DNA from: CALMEH01 sp964548225 | Lineage (GTDB): Bacteria; Acidobacteriota; Blastocatellia; Pyrinomonadales; Pyrinomonadaceae | Assembly: GCA_964548225.1 (NCBI GenBank) | Contig: CAZJQP010000004.1 | Coordinates: forward strand, 91,695 to 155,694 | Direction: 5' to 3' | Length of the DNA stretch: 64,000 bases | Shown: in pieces, positions 8,774 to 17,080 of the stretch | Layout of the letters: each line of letters opens with the position of its first letter | Numbering within the stretch: position 1 is the stretch's first letter | Notes under the pieces: generated by a model | Seen by the model: only the letters and a program-made list of their open reading frames with translations | What the model was told of the DNA's origin: nothing | Database searches by the model: none | Translations under genes and position numbers: made by a program

Positions 8774-10008
8774 CAGCCTTTTTTAACAACTTTGTATTCG
8801 ATGCGCCGATTGCGAAATCTTCCGTCCTCAGTGTCGTTTGTGTCTTTCGGAACTTCTTTGCCGTAACCTTTTTCGGTAAGCATATCAGAAGGCACAGAAA
8901 ATTCATTTACTAACACATCACGGACGGCTTTGGCACGATTGTTTGAAAGTTTTTGATTGTATTCGACGCTACCTTTGTTATCAGTATGTCCGCCAATTTC
9001 GAGAACTGTTCCCGATTTCAGTTTTTTCATTACCACCGAAGCCTTTTGCAAAAAGTCTTTATTTTTACTTGGAATATCAAACTTTCCGCTTTCAAATTGG
9101 ATAATATACAAACTCAAAATCCGCGCCAATTCATCGGGATCAATTGGCTCTTGCATTTTGCCAAGCGCATCTTCGGCACACTTTTGTGCCAAAGATTCTT
9201 CGCCCTGTTTAAATTTGCGGTCTTTACATTCGTCTTTTACGACTGCTTTTTTCTCTTCGCAAATGGCACTAAAAGTCTGTGAAACACCATCAACGCCTTT
9301 TTCGGTTTCAATCGGTTTGCATGTCCAGCCGGGATTTTCTATTTCGATGATTTTTTTATCGCCCGCTTCCAAAAGAGCCAAAACTCTTTTTCCGCCGGTT
9401 TCGGTCGTTACGTTCCAAACTTTTTTGTTGACTTTGACCAAACTCCCGCTCGGAACATTTGTCAGCGTAACTTCAAAACCGCTGTTTTTGAAAAACAAAA
9501 ACCACGCGGCAAGCATACCGAAAACAATAATAAACGAAGCCGCCAAAATTCCTGCCGAAGCCCAAAGCCACGCCGGAATTCCGCCTTTCTCTTTGGCTTC
9601 CTGTTCTTGTTTAGCTTGTTCTTCGGTCGGCGTAGGCGGAATATCTTGATATTTTTCGCGCACGTCATCAGGCAAACGAATAAGCGGCGTGGTCATAAAA
9701 ACGTCCTGTTTACGACGTTCGCCGCCAAAATCGTTATCGTCCACATCACGCGGAATCTTGATGTTATCTTGTGTTAACCCCCAATCGGGAACTTTAGGAT
9801 TATTTTGGTTTGAAGGCTGATAAGTTTTGTTAAAATCAGGCTCGTCATCTCGCGGAATGTTGTAACCGGGCATAGTTTTGCCCCAATCATCGGCGTTTGG
9901 TTGCGGCGAATATTTTTGGTTCGACGTTTTTCCCCAATCGTCCTTATCATCGTCAAATTGCGACGATGGAATATTCGGCATTGTTTTATCAAAATCGTTA
10001 TTGCTCAC
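8773..10008 (-). CDS. OmpA-like envelope protein with N-terminal D(W/F)xKT repeats
   Basis: 411 residues starting with GTG, with GGAG eight bases upstream. Residues 1-120 form a disordered, Asp/Pro/Asn-rich tail with repeated motifs NDFDKT, DDWGKT (twice), PDFNKT and PDWGLT, interleaved with NIPRDD-like segments. One transmembrane helix (WLWASAGILAASFIIVFGML) follows near 150. A small beta domain with VPSGSLVKVNKKVW (PEGA-like) comes next, and the C-terminus is an OmpA peptidoglycan-binding domain (EIGGHTDNKGSVEYNQ, LSNNRAKAVRDVL, RFRNRRIEY). The tail should be cytoplasmic and the OmpA domain periplasmic, which makes this a wall-to-cytoplasm linker. It is the first gene of an operon with three downstream genes. 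Confidence 0.8.
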   Translation of the reverse strand: MSNNDFDKTMPNIPSSQFDDDKDDWGKTSNQKYSPQPNADDWGKTMPGYNIPRDDEPDFNKTYQPSNQNNPKVPDWGLTQDNIKIPRDVDDNDFGGERRKQDVFMTTPLIRLPDDVREKYQDIPPTPTEEQAKQEQEAKEKGGIPAWLWASAGILAASFIIVFGMLAAWFLFFKNSGFEVTLTNVPSGSLVKVNKKVWNVTTETGGKRVLALLEAGDKKIIEIENPGWTCKPIETEKGVDGVSQTFSAICEEKKAVVKDECKDRKFKQGEESLAQKCAEDALGKMQEPIDPDELARILSLYIIQFESGKFDIPSKNKDFLQKASVVMKKLKSGTVLEIGGHTDNKGSVEYNQKLSNNRAKAVRDVLVNEFSVPSDMLTEKGYGKEVPKDTNDTEDGRFRNRRIEYKVVKKG

Positions 10009-10066
10009 AGACTTGTCTCCTTCGCAATAATTATAAGCCTGAAACGCCGAATCAACAAATGAATTT

Positions 10067-10146
10067 GTTAGTCGTTATTAGTTAGTTGTTAGTTGCAAAG
10101 CAGAAATTAATTTCTCTTTCTCCTTTTCTCTCTTTCTCTCTTTCTA
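10067..10146. repeat. Direct short tandem repeats (GTTAGT-type and pyrimidine TTTCTCTC-type)
   Basis: Positions 10067-10097 contain GTTAGTCGTTATTAGTTAGT-type units. 10110-10143 is a run of CTCTTTCTCTCTTTCTC. They abut the stop codon of the VWA gene, in the gap before the OmpA-like operon. Confidence 0.7.
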
Positions 10147-11040
10147 CTTAACATTGGGCGGTTGCGCGGCTTTCGTGCGAATGGAGATGCCTTCTTGTGC
10201 TGTGAGAAAGACGCGGCGGGCATCAAAAGTCGAAGTGTTTGTCGGGAAATAGGAAAGCAGATAGCGATTGCTTTTGAGTTCGTCGCAGATGAATTTGGCG
10301 GCTTCCTGTGCTTTATCAATCGGGAAAATTTTTCCGCCTGTGCCTTCGGTCAATTCCTTAATGACTTTTCCGGCTTTCGGTTGGTTGCGTCGAAACGCGC
10401 CGCCGGTTCTGTCGGGCATTTGTAGGGCATAAACAACGATGTTCTGGTTTTGCAATTCATTTAAAACATCTTCAAATTTCGATTTACTGCCTCTGTCCAA
10501 TCCGTCGCCGATTAAAACAATCGCCGTTTTGCGCGTTCCGGGCATTAAAGGCAAAAGAACTTCTTTAGTCGTTGCGGCGATGGCATCGAAAAGATAAGGA
10601 TTTCCCTGTTTGCGAAGTGTTTCAAACGATGCTTCTAATTTTTTCGCATCGTCCGTCCATTCGTGGATAATTTCAGGCTTTGTGTCGTAAGCAATCGCAA
10701 AAAGCTGGTCGCCGTCGAAAATTTCGTAAGCAAATTCCATCGCCGCCGTTTTTAGAGTTTCGACGCTTGCCGGAACGGTTTGCGAATTATCAATCAAAAG
10801 CACGATTTTTGCAGGCGACGGGTCAAAACTGAAATTATTGATTTTTTGCTCAATGGCGTTTTCGTAAAGCGAGAGATTTTCAATCTTTATCGGCTCGGTC
10901 GAACCATTATCGCGGCGGGCAACAACCGTCAAGATAGTGCCTTCCAAACTTCCGGTAGATTTAGCGTTATTGCGCGATTGCGCGGTTAAAAAACTTGTTG
11001 CCAAAAGCAATATAAAACTCAAAAGCCAAATCTTTTTCAT
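10144..11040 (-). CDS. Secreted VWA-domain protein (VWFA-related, acidobacterial type)
   Basis: 298 residues from the ATG at 11040, which has GAGGTG at good spacing; an ATG at 11064 is less likely. The signal peptide is MKKIWLLSFILLLATSFLTA. The von Willebrand factor A domain follows: KIVLLIDNSQTV is the DxSxx MIDAS strand, with a conserved Thr/Asp further on (AIVLIGDGLDRGS). The layout matches the 'VWFA-related' family that is strongly expanded in Acidobacteriota. Such proteins bind other proteins through a divalent metal; no partner is known. It sits between low-complexity repeats and an FmdB-type gene on the same strand. Confidence 0.82.
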   Translation of the reverse strand: MKKIWLLSFILLLATSFLTAQSRNNAKSTGSLEGTILTVVARRDNGSTEPIKIENLSLYENAIEQKINNFSFDPSPAKIVLLIDNSQTVPASVETLKTAAMEFAYEIFDGDQLFAIAYDTKPEIIHEWTDDAKKLEASFETLRKQGNPYLFDAIAATTKEVLLPLMPGTRKTAIVLIGDGLDRGSKSKFEDVLNELQNQNIVVYALQMPDRTGGAFRRNQPKAGKVIKELTEGTGGKIFPIDKAQEAAKFICDELKSNRYLLSYFPTNTSTFDARRVFLTAQEGISIRTKAAQPPNVK

Positions 11041-11153
11041 ACTTTTCACCTCAAACTTTATCAATTATTAATTTTCAATTCATTTTTTAAGTTCGCGTTC
11101 ATCTCTTACAAAAATAATTGATTTTGGAAAATTGATAATTGATAAATTTCGCT

Positions 11154-11462
11154 TTATTTCTCAGCTTTCTCTGAACTCTTACTCGAATTCGTTGTGCTGT
11201 CATTTGCTTTGTTTGATGCAGTTTCTGTCTTTGCGGTTGATTCGGTGGCAGATTTTTTTTCGCCGCTTTTCGCAGTTTTTGATTTATTTGAATAATCGGT
11301 TACATACCAACCTTCGCCCTTAAACTGAAAACCTGACAAAGACCACTGTTTTTCAAGTCGTCCGCCGCACTTTTCGCAAACCGTCAAAGGTGCATCCGAA
11401 ACCTTCTGCATTTTCTCTAATTTTGCGCCGCAATCAGCGCATCTGTATTCGTAAATAGGCAT
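11154..11462 (-). CDS. FmdB-type zinc-ribbon protein
   Basis: 102 residues. The N-terminus MPIYEYRCADCGAKLE with a second CEKCGG pair is the classical FmdB/CxxC-CxxC regulatory zinc ribbon, followed by GFQFKGEGWYVTDY, also typical. The last 45 residues are a Lys/Ser/Thr/Ala-rich disordered tail. FmdB was named as a putative regulator of formamidase genes; most homologues are of unknown role. It lies between trxB and the VWA gene on the same strand and is separated from trxB by a repeat hairpin. Confidence 0.85.
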   Translation of the reverse strand: MPIYEYRCADCGAKLEKMQKVSDAPLTVCEKCGGRLEKQWSLSGFQFKGEGWYVTDYSNKSKTAKSGEKKSATESTAKTETASNKANDSTTNSSKSSEKAEK

Positions 11463-11472
11463 ATTTTCAAAA

Positions 11473-11537
11473 TGTGAGAAGTGAACAATAAAAAATGAGA
11501 ATCATCAACATCTCACTTCTCATTTCTCACTTCTCAA
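11473..11537. repeat. Short-tandem-repeat hairpin (GAGAAGTGA units)
   Basis: The left arm TGTGAGAAGTGAACAATA… pairs imperfectly with the right arm TCTCACTTCTCATTTCTCAC. It occupies the gap between trxB and the fmdB-like gene. Confidence 0.8.
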
Positions 11538-11542
11538 TTAAA

Positions 11543-12550
11543 TCACCAGTTCGTCGCCGTAACTTTCTCCGCTTCGCTGTGTTCGGCTAAAAATCTTTCA
11601 GCATCAATCGCCGCCATACAACCTGTTCCGGCGGCTGTAATTGCTTGACGATAATAAGAATCTTGCGCGTCGCCGCAAGCAAAGACTCCTTCGACATTTG
11701 TTTTCATCGTGCGTCCTTCGGTCTTCAAATAACCGATTTCATCCATTTCGAGAACGCCCGCAAAAAGTTCCGTATTCGGTTTGTGTCCAATAGCAATAAA
11801 AACGCCTTCGGTCGGAAAATCGCTCGTTTCGCCGGTTTTGTTATTGAAAAGTTTTACGCCTTGCACACCGGATTCTTTCGTGCCGTAGATTTCTTTGATT
11901 TCGCTGTTCCAGACAACTTCGACTTTTTCATTTGCCAACACTCTTTCCTGCATAATTTTCGAGGCGCGAAACGAATCTTTGCGGTGAACGAGCGAAACTT
12001 TCGAGGCAAATCTCGTTAGAAACATCGCTTCTTCCATCGCCGTGTCGCCTCCGCCGACAACGATAATAGGTTTGCCGCGAAAGAAAAAACCGTCGCAAGT
12101 TGCACATGCTGAAACGCCGTTACCACCCAAACCTTCGGGCGCAGGTTCTTCACCCGGAACGCCAAGCCATTTGGCAGATGCGCCCGTTGAAATTATCAAA
12201 GTTTCAGCTTTGATAATTGTCGTAACTTCTTCGGAATCTTGACTTTCCTTACCGTAAAGCGTAAAAGGTCTCTGCGATAAATCAACCTTATCAATCCAAA
12301 TATTGATGATTTCCGTCCCGAATCTTTCGGCTTGAGCGCGAAACTCGTTCATCAATTCCGGTCCCATAATTCCTTTGGCAAAACCGGGATAATTCTCAAC
12401 ATCAGTAGTAATTGTAAGCTGTCCGCCGGGTTGCGGACCATCTATTACAAGCGGTTCTAGTTGCGCCCGCGATGCATAAATCGCGGCGGTCAAACCCGCC
12501 GGACCCGAACCCAAAATAACAACTTTCTTTTTAATTTCTATTTGCGACAT
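11543..12550 (-). CDS. trxB: Thioredoxin-disulfide reductase
   Basis: 335 residues. The protein has the low-Mr thioredoxin reductase layout: an FAD-binding GSGPAGLTAA motif at 14-23, the redox CATC at 149-152 (GVSACATCDGFF), an NADPH-binding GGGDTAMEEA, and the C-terminal FAD contact GVFACGDAQD. It reduces thioredoxin with NADPH in the cytoplasm. The C-terminus (ERFLAEHSEAEKV…) is the usual helical end. This organism also carries bshA, so thioredoxin and bacillithiol systems probably coexist. Confidence 0.96.
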   Translation of the reverse strand: MSQIEIKKKVVILGSGPAGLTAAIYASRAQLEPLVIDGPQPGGQLTITTDVENYPGFAKGIMGPELMNEFRAQAERFGTEIINIWIDKVDLSQRPFTLYGKESQDSEEVTTIIKAETLIISTGASAKWLGVPGEEPAPEGLGGNGVSACATCDGFFFRGKPIIVVGGGDTAMEEAMFLTRFASKVSLVHRKDSFRASKIMQERVLANEKVEVVWNSEIKEIYGTKESGVQGVKLFNNKTGETSDFPTEGVFIAIGHKPNTELFAGVLEMDEIGYLKTEGRTMKTNVEGVFACGDAQDSYYRQAITAAGTGCMAAIDAERFLAEHSEAEKVTATNW

Positions 12551-12621
12551 ATTCGTATTTTATTTTATCAGAATCAGTCTTGTGAGCAATAGCCGAATCC
12601 GCATTATCAGTTATTTGCTAT

Positions 12622-12677
12622 CCGTTTTCAGCTATTCCGAATATTTCCCCGAACGAATAGCGAATAGCCGATAACGG
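12622..12677. repeat. Inverted repeat upstream of trxB
   Basis: CCGTTTTCAGCTATTC (12622-12637) pairs with GAATAGCCGATAACGG (12662-12677), 14 of 16 positions. The AGCTATTCCGAA element recurs near 55745, which points to a dispersed family. It lies in the divergent gap between trxB and the PilZ gene. Confidence 0.6.
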
Positions 12678-12818
12678 AAGTTTTTGACAAATCCTGCTTG
12701 CCAAACTGATTTATATTTACGTTTTACAAAATAGTTGTTGAAAAAGTATATTATTTACTTAATATTCGTGTTAGAATTATTTAGTTTTACACAATTCTAA
12801 TAATTCCCGAATTTGTTG

Positions 12819-13202
12819 ATGTCAACCAATATTCAAACTCAATTTGAGGAAAAACGCTTTGCCTTGCGGATGGCTTTACGTCTGCCGATAGTTGTTTCGG
12901 GGCGCACCGATGACGGCGCGGCGTGGTCTGAACCGACCGAAACCGATGATATTTCAACGACCGGAACACTTTTTCACTTGAATCAGAAAGTTTCGAGCGG
13001 CGAAACACTCTATCTGCGTTCGCACCGACCGGACGGTGTTCCCGTTGAAGTCAAAGCGCAGGTTGTGCGAATCGCACCAGCAGTCTACGGTTCAGCCAGA
13101 ATTGGTGTGCATATTCTTGAATCGAAAGATAATTGGTTGCGCCTTTTCGTTGCGTGGGTTGCCGATGATCAAGGCGCGGACGACGAAGAAAAAAGCAATT
13201 AA
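12819..13202 (+). CDS. PilZ domain protein (candidate c-di-GMP receptor)
   Basis: About 127 residues from the ATG at 12819; two in-frame TTG codons lie just upstream and no strong Shine-Dalgarno is visible. The PilZ hallmarks are present: an Arg-rich stretch RFALRMALRLPI at the N-terminus (RxxxR) and, about 35 residues later, DISTTGTLF, fitting the (D/N)xSxxG motif that completes the c-di-GMP site. A beta-barrel of alternating hydrophobic residues follows (VEVKAQVVRI, RIGVHIL). Predicted cytoplasmic; the effector output cannot be told from sequence. A second PilZ-like gene lies at 57213. Confidence 0.78.
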   Translation: MSTNIQTQFEEKRFALRMALRLPIVVSGRTDDGAAWSEPTETDDISTTGTLFHLNQKVSSGETLYLRSHRPDGVPVEVKAQVVRIAPAVYGSARIGVHILESKDNWLRLFVAWVADDQGADDEEKSN

Positions 13203-13203
13203 A

Positions 13204-13272
13204 TCACCACAAAGACACAAGGAACACAAAGAAATCATTAAAAACTTTGTGTTCTTTGTGTCTTTGTGGTGA
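13204..13272. repeat. Long hairpin of ACAAAG-type tandem repeats
   Basis: Two 28-base arms, 13204-13231 and 13245-13272, pair with one mismatch around a 13-base loop. The arms are made of CACAAAGACACAAGGAACAC-like units. The hairpin begins just after the PilZ stop codon and ends 18 nt before the next start. Confidence 0.95.
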
Positions 13273-13290
13273 GAATTTTATACAAAAATT

Positions 13291-14073
13291 ATGGCAAATT
13301 ACGAAACAATTTCAATCGAACAGCGCGGAAAAGTGGCGATTTTGACGATAAATCGTCCTGACAAACTCAACGCATTGGCAAAACAAGTTCACGCGGAAGG
13401 TGTTGATGCTTTGGAAAACTTCAGAAAAGACGATTCGGTCAGAGTCGTTGTTATTACCGGCGCGGGCGAAAAATCTTTTGTTGCCGGCGCGGACATCAGC
13501 GAATTTGCCGAGCAAACGCCTGTAACTCAGAGAAATTTATTTTATGAAAAGACGCTTTTCAATTCGATTGATATGTTTCCAAAGCCTGTGATTGCAATGA
13601 TTAACGGCTTTTGTCTCGGCGGCGGAAACGAATTGGCTTTGGCTTGCGATATTCGCGTTGCCAGCGAAAATGCACGATTTTCGCAACCTGAAATAAACCT
13701 CGGAATTATGTGCGGCGGCGGCGGAACGCAAAGATTAACCAGACTCATCGGCGAAGGTCGCGCAATGGAAATGGTTTTGACAGGCGATATGATTGACGCG
13801 CCAACTGCGCTCAAATTCGGTTTGGTCAATCACGTTTTTCCTTTATCCGAACTCGAAGCCGAAACAATGAAGATCGCCGAAAAAATCGCCGAAAAAGCTC
13901 CGATTGCTCTGCAAATGTCGAAAGAAGCCGTCAAATTCGCCTCGCGCTCGAACCTTGATGAAGGCTTACGCCGCGAAGTTGATTTGTTCGCCATCTGCTT
14001 TTCAACCGAAGATAAAGCCGAAGGCGTTGCCGCATTTTTAGAAAAACGGAAACCGAATTTTCAAGGAAAATAA
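13291..14073 (+). CDS. Enoyl-CoA hydratase/isomerase (crotonase family)
   Basis: 260 residues, the usual length. The oxyanion-hole segments are present (FVAGADISEF near 63-72 and the GGG of FCLGGGNELALACD). Both catalytic glutamates expected for a true hydratase are seen: the E of GGGNELAL and the E of FSQPEINLG, followed by the conserved GGGGTQRLTRLIG. It hydrates 2-enoyl-CoA in fatty-acid beta-oxidation or a related pathway. No thiolase or acyl-CoA dehydrogenase is next to it, so the exact substrate is open. It is flanked by repeat hairpins on both sides. Confidence 0.92.
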   Translation: MANYETISIEQRGKVAILTINRPDKLNALAKQVHAEGVDALENFRKDDSVRVVVITGAGEKSFVAGADISEFAEQTPVTQRNLFYEKTLFNSIDMFPKPVIAMINGFCLGGGNELALACDIRVASENARFSQPEINLGIMCGGGGTQRLTRLIGEGRAMEMVLTGDMIDAPTALKFGLVNHVFPLSELEAETMKIAEKIAEKAPIALQMSKEAVKFASRSNLDEGLRREVDLFAICFSTEDKAEGVAAFLEKRKPNFQGK

Positions 14074-14080
14074 AAGTTCA

Positions 14081-14163
14081 GAGTTACGCATTTATGCGTA
14101 AAATCGCCGACATAAAATTAATTTGATTTTGCGCCACAGACTTCACGCGTAAATGCGTAACTC
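14081..14163. repeat. Inverted repeat containing GAGTTACGCATTTATGCGT arms
   Basis: Arms 14081-14099 and 14145-14163 are 19 bases each with one mismatch. The arms are internally near-palindromic (ACGCATTTATGCGT). The right arm overlaps the upstream in-frame ATG (14153) of the next gene, so I place that gene's start further down. Confidence 0.9.
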
Positions 14164-14221
14164 CGAACATAACTCTGCATATACAACCAATTCGCAACCT
14201 CAAAACATCTCACCGAAAATT

Positions 14222-14905
14222 ATGAAAAAACTTGCGATTATTTTCTCTCTGCTCATTTTTTGTTTCAGCGTCGCTTACTCGCTCAGTCAAAACAACAAAT
14301 ACAAACTCAGAGGCGTTTTCAAAACTCCCGATTCGTCGGTCATTCCGGCTTTGCGAATTGATGTTGATAAAAACGGCGAGAAATCTTCGGCTTTTACCAA
14401 CATTAACGGTGAATTTGAAATCGAACTCGCGCCGGGAAACTACGAATTAACCGTCAGCCCCGAAGTTTCCGAAACATTCAAGGCTTTTATCAAAATTGAA
14501 AAAAATGGTTTGAATCCGAATTTTTTGGAATACACAATCGCGCCGAAAGTTTGCAGCGAAGATTGTCCGAAAATCATCAAATCCGCTACACCGGTTTATC
14601 CTTCACAAGCGAGAGCCGTTCGAGCAACAGGTGAAGTTGTAGTGGCGGTAAAAATTGATAAAGAAGGAAAAGTTACTTCAGCAAAAGCCGAACGCGGACA
14701 TCCGCTTTTGAGAAACATTTCTGAAACTACAGCAAAACAATTTTTATTTGAACCATCGGAAAAATCCGACGAGAGAGAAGTAAAAATAACTTTCGTTTTT
14801 CTGCCTTACGCGGAAAAAAAACAAAATATCAATCGCTTATTCGACTTTTATAGAATTGCAATTAACGAAAAATACCCGCAAATTATGATGACATCCAGCG
14901 GTTGA
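14222..14905 (+). CDS. Secreted protein with carboxypeptidase-regulatory and TonB C-terminal domains
   Basis: About 227 residues from the ATG at 14222, chosen because the signal peptide MKKLAIIFSLLIFCFSVAYS begins there and the upstream in-frame ATG lies in a repeat. Residues 30-105 resemble a carboxypeptidase-regulatory-like/transthyretin fold (TNINGEFEIELAPGNYELTV). The C-terminal 90 residues match a TonB C-terminal domain (TPVYPSQARAVRATGEVVV, then a KQFLFEPS motif). Unlike true TonB there is no N-terminal anchor with a proline-rich spacer, so it is probably a periplasmic adaptor, not an energy transducer. Confidence 0.75.
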   Translation: MKKLAIIFSLLIFCFSVAYSLSQNNKYKLRGVFKTPDSSVIPALRIDVDKNGEKSSAFTNINGEFEIELAPGNYELTVSPEVSETFKAFIKIEKNGLNPNFLEYTIAPKVCSEDCPKIIKSATPVYPSQARAVRATGEVVVAVKIDKEGKVTSAKAERGHPLLRNISETTAKQFLFEPSEKSDEREVKITFVFLPYAEKKQNINRLFDFYRIAINEKYPQIMMTSSG

Positions 14906-14908
14906 AAT

Positions 14909-15778
14909 CTATTTTTCATTCTCCAAAATCTCTTTCGCCTTTAACAATTCCGCTCGTTGCGCTTCAGAGATTGTCGGATATTTCAAATCAAGCGATTCCA
15001 ATTTTTTCACAATAATTTCGGAAACCGCCGTGCGTGTGAACCATTTTTTGTCGGCGGGAACAATATACCACGGCGAATTTTTTGTCGAAGTTGCCGAAAT
15101 CGCTTCTTCGTAACATTTCATATAATCGTCCCAAAAAGCGCGTTCTTTTGCGTCGCCGGCGGAAAATTTCCAGTTTTTTTCCGGCTCGTCAATTCGTGCC
15201 AAGAAACGCTTCTTTTGTTCTTCTTTAGAAACATTCAAGAAAAATTTGATAACGTGAATACCATTTTCCGCCAAGTAATCTTCGTAATTTTTTATCTGCT
15301 CAAAGCGTTTTTTCCAAATGTCTTTGTCGTTTTCTACTGCGTCCGGCAAAAGCTGAGATTGCAAAATCGTTTTGTGAACGCGGACAACCAAAACTTCTTC
15401 GTAATATGAACGATTAAAAATGCCGAGTCGTCCGCGTTCGGGTGCGTTTTTGGCGCAACGCCAGAGATAATCGTGGTCTAGTTCTTCCGACGAAGGCTGT
15501 TTGAACGAAAAAACCTGACAGCCTTGCGGATTCAAACCCGACATAACGTGCTTTATCGCACCGTCTTTCCCTGCCGCGTCCATTGCTTGAAAAATTATCA
15601 AAAGCGCGTGTTTATTATCGGCATACAAAATATCTTGAAGTGCGGCGAGCTTTTCGATATTTTTTTGTAAATCGGCTTCCGCCGCTTTTTTATCTTTATA
15701 ATCGCCTGTAAAATCCGTCTTGTGTTTTTTAAGATTTAGCTTTGCACCTTCGGGCGCGAGAAATTTTTCGATGTTCAT
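14909..15778 (-). CDS. Polyphosphate:nucleotide phosphotransferase, PPK2 family
   Basis: 289 residues, one-domain PPK2. Walker A-like FQAMDAAGKDGAIKHV and the following GLNPQGCQVFSFKQPS are PPK2 signatures. The Walker B-like segment reads GIFNRSYYEEVLVVRVH. An FNRSxYE form at this place is typical of class III enzymes, which can phosphorylate both AMP and ADP from polyphosphate (class is an inference). The lid region R-x-x-R and the final KWFTRTAVSEIIVKKLESL are also family-like. Cytoplasmic. It is convergent with the TonB-C gene (3-nt gap) and divergent from the sugar dehydrogenase gene. Confidence 0.92.
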   Translation of the reverse strand: MNIEKFLAPEGAKLNLKKHKTDFTGDYKDKKAAEADLQKNIEKLAALQDILYADNKHALLIIFQAMDAAGKDGAIKHVMSGLNPQGCQVFSFKQPSSEELDHDYLWRCAKNAPERGRLGIFNRSYYEEVLVVRVHKTILQSQLLPDAVENDKDIWKKRFEQIKNYEDYLAENGIHVIKFFLNVSKEEQKKRFLARIDEPEKNWKFSAGDAKERAFWDDYMKCYEEAISATSTKNSPWYIVPADKKWFTRTAVSEIIVKKLESLDLKYPTISEAQRAELLKAKEILENEK

Positions 15779-15807
15779 AATTTTTCTGCCACAATAACAC
15801 GAATCCT

Positions 15808-17004
15808 ATGAAAAAACTATTGATTTTATTACTTTTTTCACTGTCGTTTTCCGTTTTCCCGCAAACGAAACTTACGGCACATAAAATCACGCTCAAAAAC
15901 GGCAAGACTTTTAATCTGAATCTACCCGAAGATTACGAAATAATTCCCGCCGCCGAAGGTTTGAAGCGTGTGAGATTTTTTGCCAAATCGCCCGACGGAC
16001 GAATTTTCGTAACCGATATGTTTAATCTTACCGACAACGAAAAAGGGGCAGTTTATATTTTGGACGAATTTGACGAATCAACAGGTAAATTCGGCAAAGT
16101 CCTTCCGTATATGACAGGTTTGAAAAATCCGAATTCGGTGCAATTTTACACTGATTCAAAAGGTCAAGACTGGTTTTATCTCGCCGAAACCGCCAAACTG
16201 ACGCGCCGAAAATTCAAAAAAGGCGAAACCAAACCAAGCGACACAAAACCCGAAGTTTTAGCAACTTTTCCCGATTACGGTTTGAGTTATAAATACGGCG
16301 GCTGGCATCTAACAAGGACGATTGCGTTTGCGCCAAACGGCAAACTTTATGTTTCGGTCGGCTCAAGTTGTAATGCTTGCGACGAAAAGGAAAAAGAACG
16401 CGCCACAGTTTTGGAAATGAACGCCGACGGCACAAAACAGAGAATTTTTGCTAAAGGTTTGCGAAACGCCGTCGGGCTGAAATGGATTGGAAAAACGCTT
16501 TGGGCAACGAATCAAGGTTCGGATCATTTGGGCGACGACAAACCGGACGAAACTTTTTACGCTTTGCGAAACAATGCCGATTACGGTTGGGCTTCGTGTT
16601 ATCAGTCAAACGGCAAAATTTATTATGACCGAACACCACCGAACGACCTAAAAAAACCGACAAACCGCTTGAAAAACTGTCGCAATGTGCCACGCTCTTA
16701 CGCATATTTTCCGGCACATTCTTCCGCGCTCGGCTTCGATTATTTCGATGCAACGACTAATGACAATTTCATCAAAAATTCTTTTCTTGTTGCTCTTCAC
16801 GGCTCGACCGATAAAGATGCGGCGAAAGGTTATCGCATCATAATTGTCCGCAAAGGCGAAAAATTGAAAGATTTCATTAACGGATTTCTCGAAGGAAAAA
16901 CCGTTCACGGGCGACCTTGCGACATAATGCGTTTGGACGAAAATTCATTTCTTTTCACCGACGATTTCAGTGGAATTGTTTATCTCGTTCGGCGCAAATC
17001 TTAA
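15808..17004 (+). CDS. Secreted PQQ-type sugar dehydrogenase-like beta-propeller
   Basis: 398 residues with a signal peptide (MKKLLILLLFSLSFSVFP). The propeller has the glucose/sorbosone dehydrogenase layout: VRFFAKSPDGRIFV, a TIAFAPNGKLYVSVGSSCN strand with a Cys pair nearby (CNACDEK), FAKGLRNAVGLKW, NQGSDHLGDDKPDE and a late FLVALHGSTDK. Family members oxidise sugars or sorbosone with PQQ in the periplasm. PQQ biosynthesis genes are not in the window, and substrate and cofactor are inferred from fold only. It is followed by bshA after a repeat hairpin. Confidence 0.8.
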   Translation: MKKLLILLLFSLSFSVFPQTKLTAHKITLKNGKTFNLNLPEDYEIIPAAEGLKRVRFFAKSPDGRIFVTDMFNLTDNEKGAVYILDEFDESTGKFGKVLPYMTGLKNPNSVQFYTDSKGQDWFYLAETAKLTRRKFKKGETKPSDTKPEVLATFPDYGLSYKYGGWHLTRTIAFAPNGKLYVSVGSSCNACDEKEKERATVLEMNADGTKQRIFAKGLRNAVGLKWIGKTLWATNQGSDHLGDDKPDETFYALRNNADYGWASCYQSNGKIYYDRTPPNDLKKPTNRLKNCRNVPRSYAYFPAHSSALGFDYFDATTNDNFIKNSFLVALHGSTDKDAAKGYRIIIVRKGEKLKDFINGFLEGKTVHGRPCDIMRLDENSFLFTDDFSGIVYLVRRKS

Positions 17005-17075
17005 ATCGTAAATTGTAACTCTTTTTGTTACACTATCAACTTGTCTATTTAAGTTTCAAGATTTACGATTTACGA
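16997..17075. repeat. Imperfect hairpin of ATTTACGATTTACGA-type repeats
   Basis: The left arm TCTTAAATCGTAAATTGTAA overlaps the sugar dehydrogenase stop. The right arm TTCAAGATTTACGATTTACG ends just before the bshA start. The same GATTTACGATT element is found after the HU gene (27345-27361). Confidence 0.75.
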
Positions 17076-17080
17076 AAAGT

